Source: Kitasatospora mediocidica KCTC 9733
GTDB lineage: Bacteria; Actinomycetota; Actinomycetes; Streptomycetales; Streptomycetaceae
DNA length: 64,000 nt
Direction: 5' to 3'
Assembly: GCF_000744225.1 (NCBI RefSeq)
Contig: NZ_JQLN01000003.1
Span: forward strand, 434,001 to 498,000
How positions within the stretch are numbered: the stretch's first letter is position 1; the number at the start of each line of letters is the position of its first letter. Below the pieces are notes generated by a model that ran no database searches, was not told the DNA's origin, and saw nothing but the letters and a program-made list of their open reading frames with translations. A program made the position numbers and the translations under genes. Positions 54,410 to 63,236 of the stretch are shown piece after piece.

Positions 54410-54450
54410 CGGGGATCGCTCCCCGAGGGTGGCACCGGCGTCAGCCGGTG
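54410..54450 (-). ncRNA. Candidate ωRNA-like hairpins at the tnpB 3' end
   Basis: On the reverse strand CACCGGC/GCCGGTG (54450-54444 with 54439-54433) form a 7-bp hairpin whose loop holds the tnpB stop codon. Ten bases further, CGGGGA/TCCCCG (54425-54420 with 54415-54410) form a 6-bp hairpin with a 4-base loop. In IS200/IS605 elements the guide RNA overlaps the tnpB 3' end and folds similarly before the variable guide. Boundaries here are only approximate. Confidence 0.4.
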
Positions 54451-56222
54451 TCTTCTCGTTTCAACGCCTCCCGCCCAGGGCCTTTGCGGGCTAGGGGACT
54501 TACAGTGGCTCGGCGAGCGTTTTGGGTCTCCCCCCTATCGGAGGCGACCGTCATGAGCTGCCTCAGCGCCGTGTGCACGATGTTCGCCGTGTTGTTCTCG
54601 TGACGGTGTACGACGGCGCCGCACGAGAGGCAGTGGAACTTGCTGTGCGAAGAGTCAGAGCTTGGGTTTCGCTCCTTGCACTTCGAGCAGGTGCCGGCGA
54701 CGGGCTCGCGGTGGTCGAGGACGACGAGCTGCGAGCCGTGCCACGCGGTCTTGTATTCCAGCTTCTTGCGCAGGCTGCCCTGTCCGGTTTCCAGGAGGTG
54801 TCGGTTGGAGTGGGACTTCCGCTTTGCTGCCTTGCCTGGCTTGTCGGGGTTCCCCTTGGCTGACGTGAGGAGAGCGGTGAGGCGGAGGTCTTCGATGGCG
54901 ACGTGCGTGAAGCCGGTGGCAAGCGTCTTGGACAGGCCGTGCAGGAACGACGCGCGTCGGACGGTGATCTGCTGGTGCAGGCGGGAGACTTGGGCGGTGG
55001 CCTTCCTCCATCGCTCTGAACCCTGTTGGCAACGGGACATCGCGCGCTGAGCCTTCGCCAGTTTGGGCAGGCTGTCGGCGAGCAGGCGCGGGTGCGGGAC
55101 GAGGGCCGTGGCGGGGTCGGCCGGGTGGAGGGGGCTGGACAGGGCGGCCAGGTAGGGGGAGCCGAGGTCGACGCCGACGAGGTCGCCGGCGCGCTGGCGG
55201 GCGGTGGGGCGGCCGATCTGCTCCACGCGGCCGCCGTTCTCGGCGGCCGTCTCGGCCTGGGTGCGGCTCAGGTAGGGGGTGCGGGTGCCGTCGTCGTCGA
55301 CGTGCTCCCACAGCACGGGAACGTCCTGCTGCACCTTCGCCAGCACGGAGGCGTACCAGCGGTGCCCGCCGCGGGTGACGGTCACGGACTGGATGACGGC
55401 CTGCCCGCGGTCCACGAGCCGGGCCAGGCGCTTGCCGGAGTCGTGGATACGGATGCTGCCCAGGCCCGGCATCACCAGGCGCCGGTAGCCGTCCAGGCGG
55501 ATGATCGGCCGCTTCACGTCGTGGAAGAGAGCGAACGATTCTGCGTGGCCCTTCTTCTTGAACCTCGGGTATCCGGTGCGCTGGCCTGCGCGGCGGCCGG
55601 CGAGCGAGTCCTGCCAGTACCGCCAGGCGACCTGCGCACGGTCGAAGCCGGAGGTGAAGCAGTACACGTTGACCTCGCTCCACCACGGGCTGCCGCCCTC
55701 CTTCCTGGGCCGGTCCCGCTCGATGCGCCACAGGGCGCTGGTGTCGGTGGAGGTCGGCGTGCGGAACCCGGCGCTGAACGCCTCGACCTTGAGCGCGTTC
55801 ACCGTGGCGCGGGCCGCGGCCAGCAGCTCGCGTTCGCTGCCCGAACCGGCGGCGTCCGCCCGGACGGCGGCCAGCCGGCGGATCAGTACTCCCTGACCGG
55901 CCGGGGACTGCATCGCGGGCAGCGGCGGCTTGCCGGCGACGGTGAGCGCGAGGCTCTTGCGGTGGTGGTCCCACACCTTGATCCGGTCGGTGAGCTCGGC
56001 GCCGTCCGCCTTGATCCGCTCCTTCGCCTCGGCCTCGCTCAGCCCCGCTTCGAGGTAGGCGGTCCGACGTTCCGCCCACGCCTGGTGGGCCCGGGTCTTC
56101 TTGGCCAGCGCGTAGTTGTACGCCCACCGGCAGGCCCCGGCATAGCGGGACAGCGCGGCGCGCTGGGCATCGGAGGCGTCCAGCGCGAACCGGTACGCAC
56201 GCAACACCTCCGTCCGCGGCAT
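54441..56222 (-). CDS. tnpB: TnpB-family (IS200/IS605 OrfB) RNA-guided nuclease-like protein
   Basis: A 593-residue protein, longer than the usual 370-450. The helix-turn-helix-like N-terminus is LRAYRFALDASDAQRAALSR followed by CRWAYNYALAKK. The RuvC-I Asp is in LVGVDLGSPYLAALS (D352), the RuvC-II Glu in HVAIEDLRLTALL (E444). Zn-ribbon cysteines appear in GTCSKCKERN and FHCLSCGAVV. Where RuvC-III normally has the Asp (RDxN), this protein reads HRHENNTANI, so the Asp is replaced by His541-Glu542. The central insertion (about 110-230) has no familiar motif. ATG with AGGAAGGGG supports this start. No tnpA accompanies it. Confidence 0.85.
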   Translation of the reverse strand: MPRTEVLRAYRFALDASDAQRAALSRYAGACRWAYNYALAKKTRAHQAWAERRTAYLEAGLSEAEAKERIKADGAELTDRIKVWDHHRKSLALTVAGKPPLPAMQSPAGQGVLIRRLAAVRADAAGSGSERELLAAARATVNALKVEAFSAGFRTPTSTDTSALWRIERDRPRKEGGSPWWSEVNVYCFTSGFDRAQVAWRYWQDSLAGRRAGQRTGYPRFKKKGHAESFALFHDVKRPIIRLDGYRRLVMPGLGSIRIHDSGKRLARLVDRGQAVIQSVTVTRGGHRWYASVLAKVQQDVPVLWEHVDDDGTRTPYLSRTQAETAAENGGRVEQIGRPTARQRAGDLVGVDLGSPYLAALSSPLHPADPATALVPHPRLLADSLPKLAKAQRAMSRCQQGSERWRKATAQVSRLHQQITVRRASFLHGLSKTLATGFTHVAIEDLRLTALLTSAKGNPDKPGKAAKRKSHSNRHLLETGQGSLRKKLEYKTAWHGSQLVVLDHREPVAGTCSKCKERNPSSDSSHSKFHCLSCGAVVHRHENNTANIVHTALRQLMTVASDRGETQNARRATVSPLARKGPGREALKREDTG

Positions 56223-56791
56223 GAACGTTTCCCCTTCCTGCTCCGCCACTCAGCGCTCGACTTTTCACGACTGTAGAAGGTGGGAATTTGAGTGAGCCAA
56301 TCGGCGATCACACGAATGGGTCTTTCTGGCATATGACGAAAAGGGGCGGCCTGTTCCAGCTCTCGGCGACGGGGTAAACGACGGCTCCGCTCATAGACCA
56401 GGCCGGTGTCGTCGAGTGGGTCGGGCACGGTGGCGGCGGGGGTGCGCAGTTCGGTGCGCAGGCGGCGGCTGCGCAGGGCGCGGGTCATCCGTCCGAGGCG
56501 GAAGGTGACGTGGACGACGAAGGCGCCGATGAAGATCCAGGCGCCGTAGAAGTGCAGCAGGATCGGCAGGGTGACCGCGCCGCCGTCCTGGCCGGCGCTG
56601 CGGCGGGTTCGGTCCGCCCCGCCAGGCGCGGCGGGGCTGTGGGGCTCGCGTTCCGTGGGCGGGGGCTGGTCCTCGCGGTGCTAATTCTCCGATAAAATTA
56701 CCTGAGGTGTGCCGGGAAGCCTGGTCGGCGTGGGGGACGGACTGCAGCGATCGGCGGCAGCGAATCCCCTCTTCGTGATCGGGGCTTACGG
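56223..56791. other. Region upstream of tnpB and antiporter gene
   Basis: It contains an AT-richer stretch at 56,250-56,370 (a candidate left end or guide-target region of the TnpB element), a gene remnant (next entry), and a TAATT/AATTA site near 56,682-56,700. No intact gene is seen. Confidence 0.4.
56390..56600 (-). pseudogene. Fragment of the membrane domain of a molybdopterin-dependent oxidoreductase
   Basis: Reverse-strand frame LPILLHFYGAWIFIGAFVVH followed by VTFRLGRMTRALRSRRLRTE and a PDDTGLV-like element (here DPLDDTGLVYE). This matches the last helix and linker of the N-terminal cytochrome-b-like membrane domain of actinobacterial molybdopterin oxidoreductases, as I remember them. 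Neither the preceding helices nor the cofactor domain are present, so it is a small fragment. It ends next to the TnpB element, whose insertion may have disrupted it. Confidence 0.45.
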
Positions 56792-58339
56792 ATGCACGCT
56801 GTGGCGATCGTCCTCTTCCTGGTGGTGCTGGCGACGGCCGTGGCGACCTTCGCTCGGCGCTGGCGCATCCCCGCTCCCTCCCTCCTGGTGATCGCCGGCC
56901 TCGCCGTAGCGCTGATACCCGGGGTGCCCGCGCTCCAGATCCCGCCGCAGACCATCGCCCTGGTGGTGCTTCCGCCGCTGCTGTACGCCTCCGCCGAGGA
57001 ACTGTCGTTGCGCGACCTGCGCGCGGTCTGGAAGCCGGTGACGATCCTCGCCTTCGGCCTGGTCTTCGTCTCGGCGGCGGCCGTCGGTTTTGTGGCGGTC
57101 GCGGTGACCGGACTGCCACCCGCGATGGCGTTCGTCCTCGGCGCGGTGCTGGCCTCCACCGACCCGGTGGCCGTCACCGCACTCGGCCGACGCCTGGCCC
57201 TGCCCGGCCGCGTCCAAGTCCTGGTCCAGGCCGAGAGCTTGTTCAACGACGCCACCTCGCTGGTGCTCTTCAAGGTCGCCGTCGGCATCGCCGTGGCCAC
57301 CGGGGCGGCGGTCAGCCTGCCTGCGGCCGGAGGGGAGTTCCTGCTGCTCGGCGGCGGTGGCAGCGTCATCGGGGCCGCCGTCGCCGGGCTCGTGTGGCTG
57401 GTCCGCCGCCGCACCACGGACCCGGTGCTGGAGACGGTGATCGCCCTGGTCACCCCGTACGCGGCGTACGTGCTGGCGGAGTCCGCGCACACCTCCGGCA
57501 TCACCTCGGTCGTCGTCGCCGGTGTTCTGCTCGGCCGCTCCGGCCGCCGCCTCACCGACGCCCACATCCGGCTCCAACTGCACGCCGTGTACGCGGTGGT
57601 GGTGTTCCTGCTGGAGAGCGTGGTGTTCAGTATCGTCGGTCTGGAGCTGCCCGCGCTGGTGCGGGACCTGCCCGCGGGCAGCGGTTGGTGGCCGTTGCAG
57701 GCGCTGGCGCTGGCTGTTGTGTTGATCGCCGTGCGCGTGCTGTCGACGCTGCCGCTGACCCGTGCGGTCAAGCCCAGTCGTGGTCGGCTGTCCTGGCGGG
57801 TGGCCGGGGTGGTGACCTGGGCCGGTACCCGGGGCGTGATGCCGCTGGCCGCCGCTCTGTCGATCCCTCTCGTGGCGGACGGTGGCAGCCCGCTGCCCGG
57901 ACGGGCCCTGGTCCTGGTGCTGACCACGGCCGTTGTGGTGTTCACCCTGGTCGTTCAGGGTCTGAGTCTGGCGGCGGTGGTCAACCGCTCCGGGCTGGCT
58001 CTGGAACCCGAGCACACCGCCCGTGAGGAGGCGGGCGCCCGCGACGCGCTCAACCGTGCCGCGCTCTCTCGCGTCGACGAGCTCGCCGCCCTGGAGGCGA
58101 TGCCCGAGGCCGTCATCGACCGGGTCCGGCGCGCCCTGAACGCCCGGCTCGACCACAGCGTCGAGCGCCCGGACGGCAGCACCGTGGACGGCACCTACCG
58201 TGAGCTGCGGCAGGAGGTGATCGCTGTCCAGAGTACGGAACTGCACCGGCTGTACGACGAGCACCGGATCAGCGACGCCACGCGCAGGAGCCTGCAGCAC
58301 GACCTCGACCGGGAGGAAGCCGCACTCGGCAGTCGGTGA
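56792..58339 (+). CDS. CPA1-type Na+/H+ antiporter
   Basis: A 515-residue membrane protein. About 12 transmembrane helices, with the antiporter core motifs LPPLLYASAEELSLRDLRAV, ASTDPVAVTALGRRL, the ND ion-binding pair in VQAESLFNDATSLVLFK, and TWAGTRGVMPLAAALSIPL. A cytoplasmic C-terminal helical region (about 410-515) rich in Glu/Arg includes RSGLALEPEHTAREEAG. It likely exchanges Na+ or K+ for protons. No strong ribosome binding site precedes the ATG. It is convergent with the DUF4118 gene 34 bases away. Confidence 0.92.
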   Translation: MHAVAIVLFLVVLATAVATFARRWRIPAPSLLVIAGLAVALIPGVPALQIPPQTIALVVLPPLLYASAEELSLRDLRAVWKPVTILAFGLVFVSAAAVGFVAVAVTGLPPAMAFVLGAVLASTDPVAVTALGRRLALPGRVQVLVQAESLFNDATSLVLFKVAVGIAVATGAAVSLPAAGGEFLLLGGGGSVIGAAVAGLVWLVRRRTTDPVLETVIALVTPYAAYVLAESAHTSGITSVVVAGVLLGRSGRRLTDAHIRLQLHAVYAVVVFLLESVVFSIVGLELPALVRDLPAGSGWWPLQALALAVVLIAVRVLSTLPLTRAVKPSRGRLSWRVAGVVTWAGTRGVMPLAAALSIPLVADGGSPLPGRALVLVLTTAVVVFTLVVQGLSLAAVVNRSGLALEPEHTAREEAGARDALNRAALSRVDELAALEAMPEAVIDRVRRALNARLDHSVERPDGSTVDGTYRELRQEVIAVQSTELHRLYDEHRISDATRRSLQHDLDREEAALGSR

Positions 58340-58373
58340 CGCCAGGGTGCTCGACGGGGGCGAGCAGGACTCG

Positions 58374-59123
58374 TCAGGCGATCTTCGCCGGCCGCGCCTG
58401 GGAGCCGAGCGCCGCGCCGGCCTGCTCGGCCAGGGTCACCGCGACCACTCGTGCCTGCGCGGAGGGCACCGTCCCCGGGATGGGTTCGAGCAGGAACCGG
58501 CCGATGTACGTGCCGTTGCCGAACACCCGCAGCTCCACCTCGCCGGGCAGCCCGAGCCGGTCGGCGTCCCAGGCTCTGCGCCCGACGACGATCGAGCCGT
58601 CGTGCTCCAGGCGCGGCGGGTGGCCGATGAGCGTGCCGTACTCGAAGCGGCAGCCGCGCAGCGCCAGCAGGTCGATCAGCTGCGTGCACACATGCTCGAC
58701 AACGGCATGCGCGGAGTTCGTCGAGCGGGCGAGGACGGCGGTGTCGTGGATCCGGGCCAGGTACCCGGCGTCAGTGATCGCGACCACCTCGAAGTGCCGG
58801 GCACGCGCCGCCAGTTGCGAGACCGCGAGGCCGACGAGCAACAGCAGCACGGCCGTGGTGATGTCGGAGGAGTTGGCGATGGTGAGGCGCTCGTAGGGTC
58901 GGGTGAAGAAGAAGTCGAACCACACCGCCGCGCTCAGCGCCGCGACAGCGCCCGCCAGCCGGTGCCCCAGCGCGGCTACCGCGACCACCGCCACGACCAG
59001 CAGCAGGGCCACGTTGGTGTTCGCCAGGCTGCCTCGCCATGGCAGCAGCAGTGCGCTGAGAGCCAGTGGCGCCCCCGCCGCCGCGAACAGTGAGACCGGA
59101 CCCCTCATGACCAACCGACGCAT
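58374..59123 (-). CDS. DUF4118 (KdpD-type membrane domain) protein
   Basis: A 249-residue protein. The N-terminal part has about three to four transmembrane helices (SLFAAAGAPLALSALLLPW, NVALLLVVAVVAVAALGHRL, AAVSALSAAVWFDFFFTRPY, ITTAVLLLLVGLAVS). The motif AVWFDFFFTRPYERLTI is a DUF4118/KdpD hallmark. The C-terminal 120 residues form a soluble domain with LEHDGSIVVGRRAWDADRLG. No histidine kinase is attached, so it is a stand-alone sensor or anchor of unknown role. The ATG has AGGAGG six bases upstream. Confidence 0.85.
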   Translation of the reverse strand: MRRLVMRGPVSLFAAAGAPLALSALLLPWRGSLANTNVALLLVVAVVAVAALGHRLAGAVAALSAAVWFDFFFTRPYERLTIANSSDITTAVLLLLVGLAVSQLAARARHFEVVAITDAGYLARIHDTAVLARSTNSAHAVVEHVCTQLIDLLALRGCRFEYGTLIGHPPRLEHDGSIVVGRRAWDADRLGLPGEVELRVFGNGTYIGRFLLEPIPGTVPSAQARVVAVTLAEQAGAALGSQARPAKIA

Positions 59124-59285
59124 CGGCGCACCTCCTGTGTCCGGTGTAGCAGGCACGGCCCAGGGCACAAGGGGCTTGCACGGCTGTTAACGCATCCCAT
59201 GCGGGGGGGCTGGCACTTCCTCCTGGCTCACCAGCCGAGCAGGTCGAGGTACTTGAACGGTGCTTCCGGCTCGTTGGTGTGGTGG

Positions 59286-60677
59286 TCAGGCCGCGATGCC
59301 TAGCTCCTTGCGGGTCCGGTGGAGGAACTCGGCGACGCGCGCTTCGCGGCGCCAGGGAGTGAGAGCGGTGTTGAACTCGCGGACGTAGTCCAGCGCCCGG
59401 CTGGACTGGACGCGGGCGAGGATATCGACGGCCTCGTGGCCGAGCTGCAGGCCGTGGTCGAGGTCGCGGCCCTGGAGGTGGGCGGTCCCGACGATCGCCA
59501 GCCGCATCCCGACAGAGCGGGTGAACACGCCCGGCTGCATCGTGGCAGCCTGAGCGTTCCAGGACAGGGCGGCCTTGGGGTTCTTGAGGTCGCGGAAGAT
59601 CTCGGCGGCGTCGGCGGAGAGCCGGGCGTGGTGGTAGAAGTCGATCCACGCTGGCTCGTCGCCGCCGTCGCGGGCCCGCCCGAGTAGGGTCTCGGAGGTT
59701 GCGAGCGCGGTGGAGGCGGCCTTGGCGTTGCCGTCGCGGGCGTGAGCGCGGGCCTCGATGAGCTTGGTGAAGGCCAGCACCCGGGGGGCCGCTTCGTGCT
59801 TGGCCCGCTGGAAGGCGCCCTGGGTCATGTCGATGGCCTCACTGGCGAAGCCCCGCAGCAGGGTCTGCATCGCCATTGTGGTCAGGACATAGCAGCCGAG
59901 CTGGACATCGCCGCCGGCCCTGGCCATGCGGAGGGCCTGGATGAAATGGCGCTGGGCTGCGTCGTGCTGGCCGACGTCGAAGGCGGTCCAGCCGGCCAGG
60001 CGGGACAGTTCGGCGGTCACCGAGAACAGCTCCCGGCCGACGCCGTCGCTGAAGGAGCCGTTCAGCAGTGGGATCGCCCGCTCCTGCAGGCAGGCGGTTA
60101 CGGAGTTGGCCTTCCAGTTCCCGCCGCCGTACTTCGAGTCCCAGTGGCGGGCGTCGTCGGCGGCGTCCCGCAGTTCATCGAGATCGGCGGCGCCGACGCG
60201 CACGCTGCCGCCGTGGGAGGCGGTCTCGTCGGCGGGGGTGACCAGCCAGCGGGTCACCGGGGTGGCGAACGCGGCGACGGCGAAGCTGGATCCGGTGAGG
60301 AAGTCGCGGCGGTTCACGGAACTCCAGAACGAAGTGGCGACGCGCACGGCGTCGGCGGGGTCTCGCGGGAAATCCAACCCCACATCCGCGTCCGGTGTCT
60401 CAGCGTCCGCCATACCGATCTCTGCGAGTTCTACGGGCCGACCGAGCCGCTCGCCGATCGCGTGGGCCAGGAGCTTCGGCACGGGCCAGTCGGGGATCAT
60501 GCCCCGGCGGCACCAGTTGGCGACCGAGGTATGCGTGTAGTTGGTGGTCAGCCCGGCTTCGTGGGCGAGCTGGTTCACGCGGTGGGCCAGCGATTTGTGG
60601 CTGGCCCCGGTGCACATCTCGATCATCCGGGCCAGGTCCGTGTTCGGTGGCCTGGTCCGGCGGGTGGTCGACGCCAC
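59286..60677 (-). CDS. Helix-turn-helix/TPR regulator with twin-Arg-like segment
   Basis: A 463-residue regulator. The N-terminal HTH is NQLAHEAGLTTNYTHTSVAN, followed by WCRRGMIPDWPVPKLLAHAI. A segment NRRDFLTGSSFAVAAFATPV near 105-130 is a twin-Arg-like hydrophobic stretch common in this Streptomyces family. The C-terminal 300 residues are TPR-like (RHFIQALRMARAGGDVQLGC, LSWNAQAATMQPG and YVREFNTALTPWRREARVAE). It resembles the NsdA-type regulators that control development or secondary metabolism; ligands are unknown. GTG with GAGGGGGA upstream. It is divergent from asnB, so it likely controls that operon. Confidence 0.85.
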   Translation of the reverse strand: MASTTRRTRPPNTDLARMIEMCTGASHKSLAHRVNQLAHEAGLTTNYTHTSVANWCRRGMIPDWPVPKLLAHAIGERLGRPVELAEIGMADAETPDADVGLDFPRDPADAVRVATSFWSSVNRRDFLTGSSFAVAAFATPVTRWLVTPADETASHGGSVRVGAADLDELRDAADDARHWDSKYGGGNWKANSVTACLQERAIPLLNGSFSDGVGRELFSVTAELSRLAGWTAFDVGQHDAAQRHFIQALRMARAGGDVQLGCYVLTTMAMQTLLRGFASEAIDMTQGAFQRAKHEAAPRVLAFTKLIEARAHARDGNAKAASTALATSETLLGRARDGGDEPAWIDFYHHARLSADAAEIFRDLKNPKAALSWNAQAATMQPGVFTRSVGMRLAIVGTAHLQGRDLDHGLQLGHEAVDILARVQSSRALDYVREFNTALTPWRREARVAEFLHRTRKELGIAA

Positions 60678-60715
60678 AGCGTCCCCCTCAGGAGTTCCGC
60701 CGGTTCTGCGGCGGT

Positions 60716-60745
60716 TCGTACTCGACTGGGTACGAGAAGTCGTAC
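60716..60745. promoter_or_regulatory. Operator-like TCGTAC repeats in the divergent region
   Basis: TCGTAC (60716-60721), GTACGA (60730-60735) and TCGTAC (60740-60745) lie 40-70 bases upstream of the regulator gene start. The first two form an inverted repeat; the third adds a half site. They are good candidate sites for autoregulation by the HTH/TPR protein. Confidence 0.5.
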
Positions 60746-60873
60746 GCCCGGCATCTGACGCCGGATCACCGAGGGTATTGCCTTCGCTGCTCGCAGTGAA
60801 CCGCTTTCGCGAGTTGTGAGCCCCTCTGCGAGCCCTGCCCCTCGCCTGCGGCAGGCGGTTGTCTGGTGCTCCG

Positions 60874-60913
60874 GGTCTCCGCCGGGAGCTGGGCAAACCT
60901 CCCGGCGGAGACC
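60874..60913 (+). promoter_or_regulatory. 15-bp perfect hairpin in the asnB leader
   Basis: GGTCTCCGCCGGGAG (60874-60888) is exactly complementary to CTCCCGGCGGAGACC (60899-60913), with a 10-base loop. It lies 30 bases before the asnB start. It could be an attenuator, a transcription-stopping structure, or an RNA-processing signal. Confidence 0.6.
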
Positions 60914-60943
60914 TCTACCGATTCACTCTCGGGGGTGAGGCAG

Positions 60944-62710
60944 ATGTGCGGAATCGCAGGATTGGCCGGACCGGACGCCGCAAGGCACGAGGGCACCGTC
61001 GCCGCGATGGGGCTGGCCCAGCACCACCGCGGGCCCGACGGCACCCGGCACCTTGCCTCGGCCGACGCCCGGGCGGTGCTGTCCATGAACACCCTTCTGA
61101 TCGTCGACCGCACCGCCCAGCCCGGCCCCTACCGGGACCAGGCCACCGGCGTGCTGTTGACGTTCAACGGCGAGATCTACAACTATCGCCAGCAGGCCGC
61201 CGCCTGGGGTATCGAGCTGGAGCCGGGCGAGACGGACGCCCACCTCGTGCTGCGGGCCTTCGCCAAGCTCGGGCCGGCCTGCCTGGACGGGTTGGACGGC
61301 ATGTTCGCCCTGGCCGCCTACGACCCGCGCGAGGGCCGGTTGTTCCTGGCCCGGGACCGGCTCGGTGAGAAGCCCCTCTACTGGCGCCTGGACGGCGGGC
61401 GGCTCGCGTTCGCCTCCGAGGTCACCACCCTGACCGGCTACGGCACCGCCCCGCTGGTCGTCCGTCCCGAGATGCTCTCCATCGAGACGCCGACCGGCGT
61501 CGAGACCCCGTTCCAGGGCATCCAACTCCTCGCCCCGGCCACCCTGCTGACTTTCGACGTCGCTACCGGATCGCTGGACCAGCGGACTTGGTGGCGTCTG
61601 GAGGACTGCGAGCCCTGGCCCGGCGACTACAACGCCGCGCTGGCGCGCTTTTCTGTCCTGCTGGCTGACCGGGTCCCACTGAGGGCTCCGGGAGGCGACT
61701 TCGCTCTCCTGCTGTCCGGCGGGCTGGACTCCTCGGTGCTGGCCTACCTGATGCGGCCGCCGGTCTGCGTGACGGTCCGCTACCCAGGCCAGGACCGCCT
61801 GGACGAGTCGAGGACCGCCGCGATCGTCGCCCGCGATATCGGCGCCGAGCTGCTGGTCATCGAGCCGACGGTCGAGGACTTCACCAGGTCGCTGCCGGAG
61901 ATCATGGCCGCGCTGGACTACCCGATGGGCAACGCGTCCACCTTCTCCGAGCACATGGCCTACCGGGCCATTGCCGAGCGCGGCCTGCGGGTCGTGGTCG
62001 GCGGGCTCGGGCCGGACGAGTTCCTGATGGGCTACGTCCGCCACGCCCTCGTCCTCTTCGGCCCCGATGCGGTGCTGGCGGCGGGTCTGGAGGCCTACCG
62101 GCCGCTGGCCTCCAAGCTCCTGCACGCGGCGGGTGACCCGCTCGGGCCGGCCGAGGCGATCGTTCGACTGGTCCTGCGCGGCACCGACCTCGACGGCCGG
62201 GTTCGTGAGCTGGTCGCCGACGCACTGGTGCGGGCCGGCGGCGACCTGGCCCGGGGGCTGACGCTGGCGGACCTGGCCACGGCCTGGCGCCCGCTGGTGA
62301 TGACCTCCGACAAGCTGGCCTCCGCGTTCGCGCTGGAGCGCCGCTCGCCGTTCCTGGCCCGGGAGCTGGTCGAGTTCTCCTACCGGCTGCCGGTCGAGCA
62401 CAAGATCGCCGACCCGGCGGCAGGCAAGCGGATCCTGCGGGACGCCGCCAAGGCGCTGGGGCTGCCGTCGGAGGTCTGGGGCAGTCGGGACAAGCTCGGC
62501 TTCGCCTCCCCGGTCCCCAGTTGGCTCAGCGGCCCGCTGGAGGGCTGGGCGACCGCCCACATCACCACTGCGCTCGCCGAGGCGCCCAGCAGCCTGCGGC
62601 CACTGCTGGAGGGCGGCCTGCGTCCCGGCGGGCGGTTCGACCGGACCCGGATGCAGGCCCTGATGGCAGCCGCCTGGTTCTCCGACCAACGAGTGAGGGC
62701 CGCCGCATGA
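60944..62710 (+). CDS. asnB: Asparagine synthetase (glutamine-hydrolysing)
   Basis: A 588-residue enzyme. The N-terminal glutaminase nucleophile Cys2 (MCGIAGLAGPD) is present, followed by HHRGPDGTRHLA and LTFNGEIYNYRQQAAAWG. The synthetase domain carries the PPi loop LLLSGGLDSSVLAYLM near residue 260 and RRSPFLARELVEFSYRLP. It transfers the amide of glutamine to aspartate or a similar carboxylate, so it may act in a natural-product pathway rather than primary metabolism. GGTGAGGCAG precedes the ATG. A NUDIX gene follows after 28 bases and a UDP-glucose dehydrogenase gene after that. Confidence 0.9.
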   Translation: MCGIAGLAGPDAARHEGTVAAMGLAQHHRGPDGTRHLASADARAVLSMNTLLIVDRTAQPGPYRDQATGVLLTFNGEIYNYRQQAAAWGIELEPGETDAHLVLRAFAKLGPACLDGLDGMFALAAYDPREGRLFLARDRLGEKPLYWRLDGGRLAFASEVTTLTGYGTAPLVVRPEMLSIETPTGVETPFQGIQLLAPATLLTFDVATGSLDQRTWWRLEDCEPWPGDYNAALARFSVLLADRVPLRAPGGDFALLLSGGLDSSVLAYLMRPPVCVTVRYPGQDRLDESRTAAIVARDIGAELLVIEPTVEDFTRSLPEIMAALDYPMGNASTFSEHMAYRAIAERGLRVVVGGLGPDEFLMGYVRHALVLFGPDAVLAAGLEAYRPLASKLLHAAGDPLGPAEAIVRLVLRGTDLDGRVRELVADALVRAGGDLARGLTLADLATAWRPLVMTSDKLASAFALERRSPFLARELVEFSYRLPVEHKIADPAAGKRILRDAAKALGLPSEVWGSRDKLGFASPVPSWLSGPLEGWATAHITTALAEAPSSLRPLLEGGLRPGGRFDRTRMQALMAAAWFSDQRVRAAA

Positions 62711-62738
62711 CCGTACGTCAGGTCACTACGTTGGGCGG

Positions 62739-63179
62739 ATGGACTCCCCAACTCTCCCAGCCGAGCCGCCCGCCGCCGAGCCGCGCGGCGCGGTCGCGAT
62801 CATCGCCAACCGCAGCGGCCAGCTCCTCATGCACCTGCGTGACGACCTCGGCTGGATCTCCTGGCCCGACCACTGGAGTCTGCTCGGCGGCGGCTGCGAC
62901 CCCAGCGAGCACCCGGCCGATGCGATCGTCCGCGAGCTCCACGAGGAGGCCGGCCTCACCGCCGACGGCTTGGTCGAGCTGTTCGAGATCAAAGACTCCT
63001 ACGGCTCCAGGCAGATCATCACCTTCTTCGCCGGCTCCTGGGACGGCGACGAGACCGCCTTGCCGCTCTCGGAGGGCGTCAAGCTCCAGTTCTTCGACCC
63101 CGAACACCTGACTGCCCTGGACATCCCGCCGTTCATCCGCGACGGCATCCACCGCTACCTGGCCACCCGGCCCGCCTGA
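62739..63179 (+). CDS. NUDIX hydrolase
   Basis: A 146-residue NUDIX protein. The segment AVAIIANRSGQLLMHLRDDL is followed by the NUDIX box region GCDPSEHPADAIVRELHEEAGLTADG, with the REL-EE Mg-binding core. It is likely to cleave a nucleoside-diphosphate-linked substrate; which cannot be told. It is 28 bases after asnB and 57 bases before the dehydrogenase, so part of the same operon. The ATG has a weak GGGCGG site. Confidence 0.88.
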   Translation: MDSPTLPAEPPAAEPRGAVAIIANRSGQLLMHLRDDLGWISWPDHWSLLGGGCDPSEHPADAIVRELHEEAGLTADGLVELFEIKDSYGSRQIITFFAGSWDGDETALPLSEGVKLQFFDPEHLTALDIPPFIRDGIHRYLATRPA

Positions 63180-63236
63180 CCCCCGGTGGGGTGAGGCGGG
63201 CCGCTTCCCCGCCCCGCCCCCATCGGAGGACCCACT

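Noticed and set aside
59220..59285. Peptide-like segment (NEPEAPFKYLDLLGW) after the regulator stop, reverse strand
   Set aside because: Has a stop shortly upstream and no start codon; could be a frameshifted tail of the regulator but the evidence is too thin.
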